Source of the DNA: Omnitrophica WOR_2 bacterium GWF2_43_52
Lineage (GTDB): Bacteria > Omnitrophota > Gorgyraeia > Gygaellales > UBA12090
Direction of reading: 5' to 3'
Assembly: GCA_001805445.1 (NCBI GenBank)
Contig: MHGF01000009.1
Coordinates: forward strand, 1-53,496
Length of the DNA: 53,496 bases
Under the pieces are notes generated by a model. The model was not told the origin of the DNA and made no database searches. It saw nothing but the letters and a program-made list of their open reading frames with translations. The position numbers and the translations under genes are program-made. Below are positions 8,947 to 16,946 of the stretch, one piece after another (within the stretch, counting starts at the first letter, position 1; every line of letters starts with the position of its first letter).

Positions 8947-8948
8947 TT

Positions 8949-10178
8949 ATGGAAGAAAAACAATGGCAAAAGACGCAGAGAATCGCGGTGTTAGTAGCGG
9001 TTTCCTGCGTGCTGCAAGTTTCAGAGTCATTCATTCCTCATCCTATCCCCGGCTTGCGTTTAGGATTAGCCAACATCATAACATTAGTCGCGCTGGTTAA
9101 TGTAGGTTTTGGCCATGCCCTTGAGATAGCAATATTGAGGACTTTTTTAAGTTCTTTTATCATGGGAACGTTTTTATCTTTTTCTTTTATCTTAAGCATA
9201 AGCGCCTCTTGTGTAAGCACGATAGTGATGGGAATTCTTTATTCCTTGGCCAGAAGCCGAAAGTGCGCTTTAAGCATTATCGGGATAAGTATTCTGGGGG
9301 CACTCTCCCATAATATCATTCAGTTATTTCTTGCCTATGTGTTGTTTATTCATCATCCGGGTATTTTTGTTTTTCTTCCCTGGTTACTTATTGGAGGCGT
9401 TTTTATGGGGTGGATAAACGGTATGATTGCCGCCCGCGTATGTTCTGCGCTAGGCAGCCAGCCTGTTAAGGAAAGAGTGCTTGCCGTCATAAGGCCACTT
9501 CCTCTGGAAGGGGTGTTCCGAACGCCTTTTAATCGCGCCTCAGGAAATCCGTCGCGTCATATCTCGGCAGAAGTAAAAATAATTTGCCTCTTTCTTATAT
9601 CTACCAGTGTCCTTGTATTTCATGATTTTCGTTTTTATGCGCTGCTTTTCCTATCTTTGGCAGCACTTAGTTTAGTATCCAGCGGGTATTTTAAATTCCT
9701 TTGTACTAGGGTATACCGATGCGCCGGAATGTTGCTTGCCGCACTTTTGCTCCCGTTTCTTTTTAGCCCCGGAGCGGATGTGCTCTTTTCCTATTTTTGG
9801 TTGAGGCCGACATACCAGGGATTGCAGGCGGGGCTGCTTATGGCCATGAGGCTTATCATTTTTATCATGGGTAGTTCTTTGTTAACCGTGAGTACCCCGC
9901 CTCAGGAATTAACCCGAGGGCTTAGCCGGGTGCTCTCTGTGCTAAAGTGTTTCGGAGTTTCTAGCCAGAGAATCGCGACGATTATTTCTTTGTCTTGGAT
10001 GTCCTTACCCGCTTGTAGCAGTGTATTTAAAGGTATGCTCAGCGGCATAGATTTTAAAAAAGCAAAAAACCTTCGGAACCTCATTCCTCTTGTCAGCGAA
10101 CTAATCATTGTTTTCTATCTTAACGCGGAGAATATCTCTTCCATGTCTCAAAAAGAATTTATCGCTGTGGAACATTGA
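8949..10178 (+). CDS. Fusion of Gx/EetB-type S-component and ECF transporter T-component
   Basis: 409 residues. Residues about 1-175 match the Gx transporter (heptaprenyl diphosphate synthase component I) family, with PIPGLRLGLANIITLVAL and an ILRTFLSSF stretch; EetB belongs here. Residues about 205-405 match the CbiQ/EcfT transmembrane family (FHDFRFYALLFLSLAAL, then RGLSRVL and the closing helices). In Listeria, EetB works with a dedicated T subunit (FmnA) and shared ATPases to deliver FAD outside the cytosol for ApbE. Joining the two parts in one chain supports the same job here. The ATPase subunits are not in the window. The stop overlaps the ApbE start (TGATG). Confidence 0.75.
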   Translation: MEEKQWQKTQRIAVLVAVSCVLQVSESFIPHPIPGLRLGLANIITLVALVNVGFGHALEIAILRTFLSSFIMGTFLSFSFILSISASCVSTIVMGILYSLARSRKCALSIIGISILGALSHNIIQLFLAYVLFIHHPGIFVFLPWLLIGGVFMGWINGMIAARVCSALGSQPVKERVLAVIRPLPLEGVFRTPFNRASGNPSRHISAEVKIICLFLISTSVLVFHDFRFYALLFLSLAALSLVSSGYFKFLCTRVYRCAGMLLAALLLPFLFSPGADVLFSYFWLRPTYQGLQAGLLMAMRLIIFIMGSSLLTVSTPPQELTRGLSRVLSVLKCFGVSSQRIATIISLSWMSLPACSSVFKGMLSGIDFKKAKNLRNLIPLVSELIIVFYLNAENISSMSQKEFIAVEH

Positions 10179-11182
10179 TGAAAGAAAAACGCGCGGGCTT
10201 AAAGATTATAGGTGGCGTAGCGGCGGGAGTGCTTTTTTATTTGTATTTTCTTAGCGCGTATAACGGCTACAGGTTTCATCGGGAAAAGGAAACCCGTTTT
10301 ATGATGGATACGTATGTGGCCATTACCGGTATTGGGCCAAAATATCTCAATAGTAAAGCCATCAGTTTGGCCTTTGGGCGTATACGGGAAATAGACGAAA
10401 AATTTAATTTTCTTAATTCGAAAAGCCCTCTCTACGCGTTTAATAATGAAGGAAAGCCGATTACGGATCCCGAAGTCGTTGATTTGATTAAAAAGGCATT
10501 AGATGTTTACCGTGAATCGGAAGGGGCCTTTGATATTACGGTGGCTCCTATAGTTTCTTTATGGGGTTTTTATGATAAGGAGTTTCGCCTGCCTTCTGAC
10601 GGCCAGATACAAGCTGCTTTGCGTTATGTGGGCAGCCAGCATCTTAAGGTTAACGCGGGGGTTGTAGAAAAAGATGACCCAAGAGTAAAAATTGATTTAG
10701 GAGGCATTGCCAAAGGGTATGCGGTACAAGAGGCTCTTAAGATACTCAATGCCCAAGGCCTAAAGTCCGCGCTTATTGACGCGGGTGGAGATGTGTATGC
10801 GTTAGGGATGAAAGGCAGAAAGTTATGGCACATAGGTATTAAGGATCCCAGGGCAGATGGGTTGTTAGGGTATGTAAAAGTTAAAGATGTAGCGGTGATG
10901 GGCTCAGGCGATTATGAGCGGTTTTTTATGAAGGATGATAAACGGTATCATCATATTATTGATCCGCGCACCGGGTATCCTACGCAGGGAATAGCCGGTG
11001 TTACCCTTATCTATTCTGATCCTGTCTTAGCGCAGGCTTGGACTAAGGTTGTGTTTGTGCATGGCGTGAAAAAGGGGTTAGCGCTTTTACGTAGATTGCC
11101 CGAGATGGAAGCGATTGTTGCCAAGGATTCAGGTGAGATTGAATGCTCTGCCGGATGTTCGCGTGTCCTTAATAAGCTTTGA
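10178..11182 (+). CDS. apbE: FAD:protein FMN transferase (ApbE)
   Basis: 334 residues with an N-terminal membrane anchor (about 10-28) and the ApbE catalytic domain: MMDTYVAITG near 43, the AFDITVAPIVSLWGF core near 118, DLGGIAKGYAV near 170 and GSGDYERFF near 245. The enzyme splits FAD outside the cytosol and attaches FMN to Ser or Thr of target proteins. Context with EetA-like and EetB/ECF-T proteins suggests flavinylation for extracytosolic electron transfer. No obvious FMN-binding target domain is encoded nearby, so the acceptor protein is unknown. Confidence 0.9.
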   Translation: MKEKRAGLKIIGGVAAGVLFYLYFLSAYNGYRFHREKETRFMMDTYVAITGIGPKYLNSKAISLAFGRIREIDEKFNFLNSKSPLYAFNNEGKPITDPEVVDLIKKALDVYRESEGAFDITVAPIVSLWGFYDKEFRLPSDGQIQAALRYVGSQHLKVNAGVVEKDDPRVKIDLGGIAKGYAVQEALKILNAQGLKSALIDAGGDVYALGMKGRKLWHIGIKDPRADGLLGYVKVKDVAVMGSGDYERFFMKDDKRYHHIIDPRTGYPTQGIAGVTLIYSDPVLAQAWTKVVFVHGVKKGLALLRRLPEMEAIVAKDSGEIECSAGCSRVLNKL

Positions 11183-11203
11183 GCGTATAAAGTTTATTTT
11201 ATC

Positions 11204-11340
11204 GTAATAGTTCAGTCTTCGGAAGCATTCTCTTTATAAGATTGCTTCTCCGCCTTCGGCGGATCGCAATGACACACATTTTGCTATTGCGACACAGTCT
11301 GAATGACACCGACGGACACTTCCAAGAGCTGAACTGTTAC
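11204..11340. repeat. 137-bp inverted-repeat element
   Basis: Imperfect 22-bp arms (GTAATAGTTCAG side and CTGAACTGTTAC side) enclose shorter nested inverted repeats, including ATTGC...GCAAT and the 15-bp palindrome TCCGCCTTCGGCGGA at 11249-11263. It has no coding potential. It ends 31 bases before the start of a siroheme decarboxylase gene that lacks its usual N-terminus. Confidence 0.75.
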
Positions 11341-11371
11341 ATTTTATCTTACTGTGCAGGCAGGTTTTTAA

Positions 11372-11773
11372 GTGAATAAAAGAATGGATATAGAAATAAA
11401 ATCACAGCCCTTTACGCTGCGGGAGTTAGAAAAAATAAAACAGGACTTAATCTCTGGGAAAATCCGTAGATTCGCGGCTATTGTGAGCCATTATAAGTTA
11501 GGCTTTACGCATAATGCCCTTATCGCCTGGAAGAAGAAGGCAGTGAGTCCCCTCTTAAGCAAGAAGCTCAAAGCAGAAGAATTCATCAGCCACATTTATT
11601 TAAGGAAATCCGCTCCTCTCTGGCCGTATGGGCTCTATACGATGATTCATGCCAGAAGTAAAAAAGAATTAAATACCCGTATTCAGGAGCTTTCAAAGCT
11701 GATGCGCGGTTGCGGCTTTAAGGTGTTGCGCACGGTAAGAGAATTTAAAAAAACGTCATTTAACCCTGTATAA
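11372..11773 (+). CDS. Siroheme decarboxylase subunit (AhbB/NirL-like), N-terminally short
   Basis: 133 residues. The core IRRFAAIVSHYKLGFTHNALIAWK is the B-type siroheme decarboxylase signature, followed by the SHIYLR and WPYGLYTMIHARSK elements of the AsnC-like domain. The first helices of the winged-helix domain are missing: the recognisable match begins near QPFTLRELEKI, about 25-30 residues later than in family members, and an in-frame TAA stands right before the GTG. A 137-bp repeat element lies directly upstream. It may still be functional as a partner of the gene at 7919, or be a truncated relic; full-length homologues would decide. Confidence 0.65.
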   Translation: MNKRMDIEIKSQPFTLRELEKIKQDLISGKIRRFAAIVSHYKLGFTHNALIAWKKKAVSPLLSKKLKAEEFISHIYLRKSAPLWPYGLYTMIHARSKKELNTRIQELSKLMRGCGFKVLRTVREFKKTSFNPV

Positions 11774-11928
11774 AGAACAAAAACCTGTATTAAAGAGTGA
11801 ATTTTTTGCCATACTTATTAAAGACTTTGTTTTTCGTTAAAAGATGTAGCATGGTTAGAGTTATGATGACTTAAGTGCTACTTATAATATCGTAGACAAA
11901 CTTTTTAAATAAACCTACTATATAATAG

Positions 11929-12807
11929 ATGGAACAGCAAATCCTGAAGATTTTTGGCCAAAGACTAAAGCGGTTACGGATACAAAAGGGTTGGTCGCAG
12001 GAGGAGCTTGGGCTAAGGGCTGGCTTACACAGGACGTATGTTGGTAGTATAGAAAGAAGCGAGCGCAATATCAGCTTGCTTAATATAGAACGGATTGCGC
12101 GCGCGCTGAGTATACCTGTACAGCTGTTAGTTGTTGAGAGGAAGCTTTGGGGCATGGAAAGCAACTGTAGAAAAGGCGAAATATGCCTGGGAATGCATGT
12201 GGGTGTCATATGCAAAGATCAGGATGAGAAGCTTTCGCTGATAATTTCATATATGCTTGATGCTTTGAAAAGAAAAGAGAAATGCGTCTGCGTAGTTACT
12301 GAAGAAGTAAAAGAAAGGATTATCAAAGAGTTCAAGAGAAGAGGGATATCGGTTGAGAAATGCGCCCAATGGGGGCAGTTTATTTTATTAAGCTATGAGG
12401 AAACCTATTTGAAGGATGGGCAATTTCATTCTGAAAAGATGGTGAAGATACTTAAGAATCTACATCAGTCTTCGCTTCGCGAGGGTTTTAACGGACTGAG
12501 GATAACCGGCGAGGCAACCGCAAGCCTCATGGATTTTGTCGGCCACAAAAACTTTATCGCGTATGAGGCAAGGATTAATTATTTCTTTCCCGATACCAAA
12601 GCGTTGGGCTTGTGCCTGTATGACGAGGCTGAGTTTAGCAAGGACTTTCTGCTGGATGTCATCTTTACCCATCCCAAATTATTATTTCATGGCAGGTTTT
12701 TGGATAACCCCTATTATAAGGAGCCAGCCATATTCTTGGACTCTTCAGGCCCAAAAGGCCCCTCTCACACCTACGATTCCCTCAAGGAAAAATTGCTGAA
12801 GAAATAA
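11929..12807 (+). CDS. XRE-family regulator with MEDS sensory domain
   Basis: 292 residues. Residues about 8-65 form a helix-turn-helix of the XRE type (LRIQKGWSQEELGLRAGLHRTYV is the classic pattern). From about 80 onward a MEDS-like domain (DcmR-type sensory domain from methanogens and methylotrophs) starts with HVGVICKDQDEKLSLIISYM and has a closing LCLYD segment. Such domains look like degenerate KaiC/RecA folds and may sense small ligands. The protein is transcribed alone between the Ahb/Eet cluster and moeA and could regulate either; the target is unknown. Confidence 0.7.
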   Translation: MEQQILKIFGQRLKRLRIQKGWSQEELGLRAGLHRTYVGSIERSERNISLLNIERIARALSIPVQLLVVERKLWGMESNCRKGEICLGMHVGVICKDQDEKLSLIISYMLDALKRKEKCVCVVTEEVKERIIKEFKRRGISVEKCAQWGQFILLSYEETYLKDGQFHSEKMVKILKNLHQSSLREGFNGLRITGEATASLMDFVGHKNFIAYEARINYFFPDTKALGLCLYDEAEFSKDFLLDVIFTHPKLLFHGRFLDNPYYKEPAIFLDSSGPKGPSHTYDSLKEKLLKK

Positions 12808-12829
12808 AAATGAGCACTGAAAAATTATT

Positions 12830-12912
12830 TTTTAACACGAATTCCCACGAATCAAAATTCGAATTCTTAGGAATCATTGACGGAAGCAATCCGTGTAAAT
12901 TCGTGCAAGAAG
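12830..12912. repeat. ATTCGTG-type repeat cluster
   Basis: Several copies of CACGAAT/ATTCGTG in both orientations (AACACGAATTCCCACGAAT and CCGTGTAAATTCGTGCAA) lie in the gap before the moeA promoter. A similar cluster stands just before the formate dehydrogenase gene at 27859. No gene is seen in 12808-13074. Confidence 0.6.
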
Positions 12913-12940
12913 GGTTTTTCAGCAATCTCTAAAATTCCTC

Positions 12941-12968
12941 TTGACACGAGCCTAGGATTTAGTATTAT
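12941..12968 (+). promoter_or_regulatory. Probable sigma-70-type promoter of moeA
   Basis: TTGACA (12941-12946), a 16-base spacer and TATTAT (12963-12968). It would start a transcript near 12976, leaving an untranslated leader of about 100 bases before moeA. Confidence 0.65.
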
Positions 12969-12983
12969 AGAATAGTAAACGCA

Positions 12984-13026
12984 AATAGCGTAGCTGTACC
13001 TAAGGTACAGGAACGCTATTTTTATT
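12984..13026 (+). terminator. Terminator-like hairpin in the moeA leader (possible attenuator)
   Basis: Two coaxial helices (AATAGCGT with ACGCTATT, and CTGTACC with GGTACAG around a TAA loop) end in TTTTTATT. It lies between the promoter and moeA on the coding strand, which fits attenuation rather than ending an upstream gene. Confidence 0.6.
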
Positions 13027-13034
13027 AGCTGGAA

Positions 13035-13054
13035 ATTGTGAAAGATTTCACAAT
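13035..13054. promoter_or_regulatory. 20-bp palindrome with CRP-like half-sites
   Basis: ATTGTGAAA GA TTTCACAAT is a perfect palindrome containing TGTGA-N6-TCACA, the spacing of CRP-family operators. It ends 20 bases before the moeA ATG. The same bases could instead act as an RNA hairpin near the ribosome binding site. No CRP-family gene is in the window. Confidence 0.45.
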
Positions 13055-13074
13055 AAGGGAAGGTGTAAGATACG

Positions 13075-14364
13075 ATGATAAGTGTGGGCGAGGCGCGTAA
13101 AATTATTTTAGATAATACATTGCCTTTGAAAGAAACAGAAGCCTGTAAAATTAATTTTTGCTTAAAGAGGGTTTCGGCGCTGAATATAAGGTCAAAAGAA
13201 AACATCCCGCCTTTTGATAATACGGCAATGGATGGCTTCGCGGTAAGGGCGCGCGATGTAAAAGGCGCGTCCCGCGAAAACCCTAAAACACTGCAAGTAA
13301 TTGAAAATTTGCCGGCAGGATATGCCGCGAAATTATCCCTTAAGCCATCTGAGGCAATTCGCATTATGACAGGGGCCCCGATGCCTCAGGGGGCGGATAG
13401 CGTGGTGATGGTGGAGGATACCCTTTGTGACGAGAGGCGAGGAACGAGAAACGAAGGACGAGGGGAGAAAGACGAGGGACGTACAGAATATGTAAGAATA
13501 ACAAAAGCGGTCAAGAAGGGGGAGAATGTACGCTACGCGGGGGAGGATGTTAAAAAGGGTGAGGTGGTTATTCCTCAAGGAGCAACTTTAAAATCAGGGC
13601 ATATCGGGATGCTGGCGGCTTTGGGAATTTCAGAGATAAAAGTATTCAGGGAGCCTCATGTGGCGATACTCGCGACCGGAGATGAATTAATAGAAATAGG
13701 GCAAAAACTTGCGCCGGGGAAAATCCGCAATTCTAATGCTTATTCACTTTATAGCCAGGTTTTACAAACAGGCGGGATTCCTCTCGTGTTGGGAATTGCT
13801 AAGGATAACAAGAGGGAGTTAGAGCGCAAAATCAAAAAAGGCCTTAGCGCGGATATGCTTTTAGTTTCCGGAGGCATTTCTGTGGGTGATTATGATTTTG
13901 TCAAGGATGTGTTAAAGGATGTGGGCACGGAAATGAAGTTCTGGCGTGTGGCAATGAAGCCAGGAAAACCGCTGGCCTTCGGCTTAATGCCAGGCACCAA
14001 AACCAATTTTGGTGCCAGACGTCGTATTCCGGTATTTGGACTCCCCGGCAATCCGGTTTCCAGTATGGTTAGTTTTGAACAATTTGTGCGGCCCGCGCTT
14101 CTTAAAATGTCAGGGGCAAAAGATATCTCCAGGTTCCATTTGCCGGCAATTGCCAAAGATGATTTCGAGAAGAAAAAAGGCCTGCGGTATTTTTTGCGGG
14201 TGATTTTAGAGAATAAAGGCGGTACATTGTACGCTACTTTAACCGGGCCTCAAGGCTCAGGAATATTAAAGTCAATGGTTTTGGCTAATGGGATTATGGA
14301 ATTGCCCGAGGATATGGAATTTTTAAAACGAGGGCAAGAAGTTGAGGCTACCTACATAGATTAA
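13075..14364 (+). CDS. moeA: Molybdopterin molybdenumtransferase MoeA
   Basis: 429 residues. MoeA inserts molybdate into adenylylated molybdopterin. Family marks: PPFDNTAMDGFAVRA near residue 44, RIMTGAPMPQGAD near 97, SNAYSLYSQV, LVSGGISVGDYDF near 265 and GLPGNPVSSMVSFE near 325. The chain is slightly longer than usual because a run of 7-base repeats at 13431-13481 adds about 17 charged residues (DERRGTRNEGRGEKDEGR) in a loop after VMVEDT, without breaking the frame. GGGAAGG precedes the ATG. It is downstream of its own promoter and leader, not in an operon with the other cofactor genes. Confidence 0.93.
   Translation: MISVGEARKIILDNTLPLKETEACKINFCLKRVSALNIRSKENIPPFDNTAMDGFAVRARDVKGASRENPKTLQVIENLPAGYAAKLSLKPSEAIRIMTGAPMPQGADSVVMVEDTLCDERRGTRNEGRGEKDEGRTEYVRITKAVKKGENVRYAGEDVKKGEVVIPQGATLKSGHIGMLAALGISEIKVFREPHVAILATGDELIEIGQKLAPGKIRNSNAYSLYSQVLQTGGIPLVLGIAKDNKRELERKIKKGLSADMLLVSGGISVGDYDFVKDVLKDVGTEMKFWRVAMKPGKPLAFGLMPGTKTNFGARRRIPVFGLPGNPVSSMVSFEQFVRPALLKMSGAKDISRFHLPAIAKDDFEKKKGLRYFLRVILENKGGTLYATLTGPQGSGILKSMVLANGIMELPEDMEFLKRGQEVEATYID
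13431..13481. repeat. Intragenic heptanucleotide repeat in moeA
   Basis: Seven degenerate 7-base units (CGAGAGG, CGAGGAA, CGAGAAA, CGAAGGA, CGAGGGG, AGAAAGA, CGAGGGA) plus CG. Sequence type is shared with repeats at 43142 and 51574. The total of 51 bases keeps the reading frame. Confidence 0.9.
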
Positions 14365-14368
14365 TTTC

Positions 14369-14410
14369 CCACACCCCCGCGGTGTGGAATTCCACACCGC
14401 GGGGGTGTGG
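14369..14410. repeat. Perfect 42-bp palindrome after moeA
   Basis: Two exact 21-base arms (CCACACCCCCGCGGTGTGGAA and its complement) meet at a GAATTC centre. It begins five bases after the moeA stop and ends 15 bases before the next ATG. There is no T-tract, so it may be a repeat element or a transcript-stabilising hairpin. Confidence 0.9.
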
Positions 14411-14425
14411 AGTGCAGAGGAAATT

Positions 14426-14629
14426 ATGCGGGATATCGGAAAACATTTTAGGTTGCGCTTATTGATTGATGGTAAGTATGTGCCTCTAAAGCCTTTTTTA
14501 AACAATTTTGTCAAGCAGATTATCTTGAGTATGGTTTTTAATCTTGACGGTGTTAAGAAGCCGCGAAAGATTGAAGTAGTGGTAGAAGATGTAAAGGTGA
14601 AGTGTGATGTTCACGGTAATTTAAAATAA
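14426..14629 (+). CDS. Small conserved-looking protein of unknown function
   Basis: 67 residues from ATG 14426, which has AGAGGA before it; an upstream in-frame ATG at 14384 lies inside the 42-bp palindrome and is unlikely. The protein is basic at the start (HFRLRLLIDGKY) with a hydrophobic middle (FVKQIILSMVFNL) and a C-terminal strand-like VEVVVEDVKVKCDVHGN-type pattern. No membrane anchor is clear. I do not recognise it. It sits between moeA and the porin gene and ends 21 bases before the latter, so the two may be co-transcribed. Confidence 0.55.
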   Translation: MRDIGKHFRLRLLIDGKYVPLKPFLNNFVKQIILSMVFNLDGVKKPRKIEVVVEDVKVKCDVHGNLK

Positions 14630-14650
14630 TAGTACGAAAGGGGGAGTATA

Positions 14651-15961
14651 ATGTTTATTAAATTTTTACGGTTGTTGTGCGCGTTTTCATTTCTCAGCGT
14701 AATGGTTATCCCTTGTTCTTTCGCGGATGAGCCATCGAGAGATAGTGAAATCGCGGGTTTGAAGGCGCAGCTGCAACAGTTGATGCAGAGGATTGAGAAG
14801 TTAGAGGTAGAGCAGACAGTGAGTAAGGAAGAAAGCAAAAAAGCAAAAGAAGAAGTGACGAAATTAAAGGAAACCTCTCAGGCAGCGCAGGCGGGGAGGG
14901 TGGATTTGGCGAATACTTTGTCAAAACTGAAAATCAAGGGCCGGGCAGCATTGGGATTCTTTGATTCCGGGAAGGCTGGCTCATATCCGGCGGGTTCATT
15001 TGAGGTCCCGGATGCCAAGCTGCAATTCGGATTTCAGCCCGATGATATTAACACCTTAGTTTTACGTTTTAATCTCAATAATGCCACCAGCCAGAGCCCT
15101 TTGCTGGACTATTTCTTTTTGCAATCAAAGGATTTTATTCCGGCATTAAAAGAATCCCCATTTAGTTTATCAACCCGTTTGGGAAGATTCAAACTGGGAT
15201 TTGGCGAGGAAACCTGGACGGATAATCTGGTTGAAGGTATCGTGCCTTCAAATTCCGCGGCAAGGGCTACTGTTGTTGATGAAGGATTGGAATTTGCCGG
15301 GAAGGTGAAGCTGGACAAAATCGGCCTGAAGCCTTTAGGCTGGTCGGTATCGGTAAGCGATGGCAATACCGGCGTTGGCTCAGATTCAACCGCAAGCAAG
15401 GCGTTTATGGGAAAATTGTATCATAATCCAATTGAACCGTTGTATGTATCCGGAAGTTATTATAATTCTGGTGAGCTTGATAGTTCAAGTTCTGAGATGT
15501 CTCTTGCCGGGGTAACTAGCGCGATTCAAAGCGGTATGGCCTGGAGAAGAAGCGTCTGGGAACTAGATGCCCGTTATGACTTTGGTAAAGGCAAGAAGCC
15601 TCTTGAGCCTATAGTCTTTAGCGATAGCAAGGCAATTGTCCGCCTCTCATACGGCGAATTTAAAGACGATGGCAATAGGACCCGCAGTGGTAATTTCGGA
15701 TTTGTGGATGGAATCTATAATCTGACGAAGAAGTTTTACGCGGCAGGCAGATATAGCTTTATTGATATGAATGGCGATGTCACCGCGACGTTAAATAGCG
15801 TTACTGCCAATAGATACGACCGTTTTTCGCTGGGTGGAGGGTATCATTGGAGCGACAACGTAATTCTAAAACTCAGTTACGATTGGAATAAAAATTCAGG
15901 CCCAAGCGTAAATGACGCGGATGACAATTTGCTTTCAGCTTTGGTAGCAACACAATTCTAA
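14651..15961 (+). CDS. Outer-membrane porin-like protein with N-terminal coiled coil
   Basis: 436 residues. A signal peptide (to about residue 25), a coiled-coil stretch of Glu, Lys and Gln heptads (about 30-80), then alternating-residue beta strands to a C-terminal Phe (LVATQF), the usual sign of a beta-barrel outer-membrane protein. Strand regions such as RFNLNNA, RLGRFKLGFGEETW and FYAAGRYSFIDMNG resemble phosphate-selective or anion porins. It precedes a respiratory molybdoenzyme cluster and might admit its substrate, which is inference. Good ribosome binding site (AAAGGGGGAG). Confidence 0.75.
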   Translation: MFIKFLRLLCAFSFLSVMVIPCSFADEPSRDSEIAGLKAQLQQLMQRIEKLEVEQTVSKEESKKAKEEVTKLKETSQAAQAGRVDLANTLSKLKIKGRAALGFFDSGKAGSYPAGSFEVPDAKLQFGFQPDDINTLVLRFNLNNATSQSPLLDYFFLQSKDFIPALKESPFSLSTRLGRFKLGFGEETWTDNLVEGIVPSNSAARATVVDEGLEFAGKVKLDKIGLKPLGWSVSVSDGNTGVGSDSTASKAFMGKLYHNPIEPLYVSGSYYNSGELDSSSSEMSLAGVTSAIQSGMAWRRSVWELDARYDFGKGKKPLEPIVFSDSKAIVRLSYGEFKDDGNRTRSGNFGFVDGIYNLTKKFYAAGRYSFIDMNGDVTATLNSVTANRYDRFSLGGGYHWSDNVILKLSYDWNKNSGPSVNDADDNLLSALVATQF

Positions 15962-15963
15962 AG

Positions 15964-16027
15964 AATTAGGGACAGACACTATTTTAGTGATTGTTCCTTA
16001 TAACAAAAATAGTGTCTGTCCCTAATT
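15964..16027. repeat. Inverted-repeat element, TTAGGGACAGACACTA type
   Basis: Two perfect 22-bp arms (AATTAGGGACAGACACTATT... and complement) separated by 20 bases. A second copy lies at 32646-32706. It follows the porin stop at once and could also act as a bidirectional terminator-like hairpin, though it looks like a REP/MITE-type repeat. Confidence 0.85.
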
Positions 16028-16073
16028 CCAGTCGTCGCGAGACGAAGCCTTACGTAAAGGATAGAGGTGAAAC

Positions 16074-16943
16074 GTGGAAATGAAAGAGAAAAAGATGAAA
16101 CGAAGTGATTTTCTGAAGTTAGCGGCTACTGCTACGGTAACCGGGGCTTTTTTAAAGTCAGGAAAAACATCCGCGAAAGAAGAAATAGGGGCGCAGGCAA
16201 TAGAAGCGGATTTATCCAAATTGCCCAGAGAGATTGTGTATAAAAACGAGCTTTTGCGGATGCAGGAAGATTTACTGCGGGCATTAAAAAAACCACTTAA
16301 GGAAAGAAAGTGGTCAATGGTCCTGGATTTACGCAGGTGTATTGGCTGCTCCGCCTGCACTATTGCTTGTAAGGCGGAAAATGTTCTGCCGCCGGGTGTA
16401 GTATATCGGCCGGTGGTGGATGAAGAAATAGGCACCTATCCTAAAGTCACCAGACGCTTTATTCCCCGGCCTTGTATGCAATGTGAGAATCCTCCCTGTA
16501 CACCGGTCTGCCCGGTAAAGGCAACCCATAAACGCGAAGACGGTATTGTGGTGGTTGATTATGAACGCTGTATCGGTTGCCGCTATTGCATTACTGCCTG
16601 CCCTTACAATGCCCGCAGCGCTGATTTTGGCGAGGTGTATACCGAAGGAACCCCAATAGTGCAGGATTATGAATTAAGGCCAAATTTTGAATACAAAAAG
16701 GAATGGCCGCGTAAGCACGGCGTATCACCAATAGGTAACGCGCGCAAATGCCATTTTTGTATCCATCGTATTGAGGAAGGATTATTGCCGGCCTGTGTAA
16801 CGACCTGTATAGGCGGGGCAACCTATTTTGGCGATAATAATGATACGGATAGTTTGGTTTCCGACTTGATTGCCAGGCCAAATATCACCACCCTAAAAAG
16901 CGAATTAGGCACCAAGCCAAAAGTCTATTACATATGGGGGTAA
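16074..16943 (+). CDS. Ttr/Psr-type four-cluster ferredoxin subunit
   Basis: 289 residues with a Tat-like leader (KRSDFLK then a hydrophobic stretch) and four Cys groups: [38 protein letters not shown] and [20 protein letters not shown]. This is the DmsB/PsrB/TtrB family, which carries electrons between a periplasmic molybdoenzyme and an NrfD-type membrane protein. It starts a three-gene cluster with both partners directly downstream (3-base gap, then overlap). GTG 16074 has GAGGTG seven bases upstream; ATG 16080 and ATG 16095 are other options. Confidence 0.85.
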   Translation: MEMKEKKMKRSDFLKLAATATVTGAFLKSGKTSAKEEIGAQAIEADLSKLPREIVYKNELLRMQEDLLRALKKPLKERKWSMVLDLRRCIGCSACTIACKAENVLPPGVVYRPVVDEEIGTYPKVTRRFIPRPCMQCENPPCTPVCPVKATHKREDGIVVVDYERCIGCRYCITACPYNARSADFGEVYTEGTPIVQDYELRPNFEYKKEWPRKHGVSPIGNARKCHFCIHRIEEGLLPACVTTCIGGATYFGDNNDTDSLVSDLIARPNITTLKSELGTKPKVYYIWG

Positions 16944-16946
16944 AAA

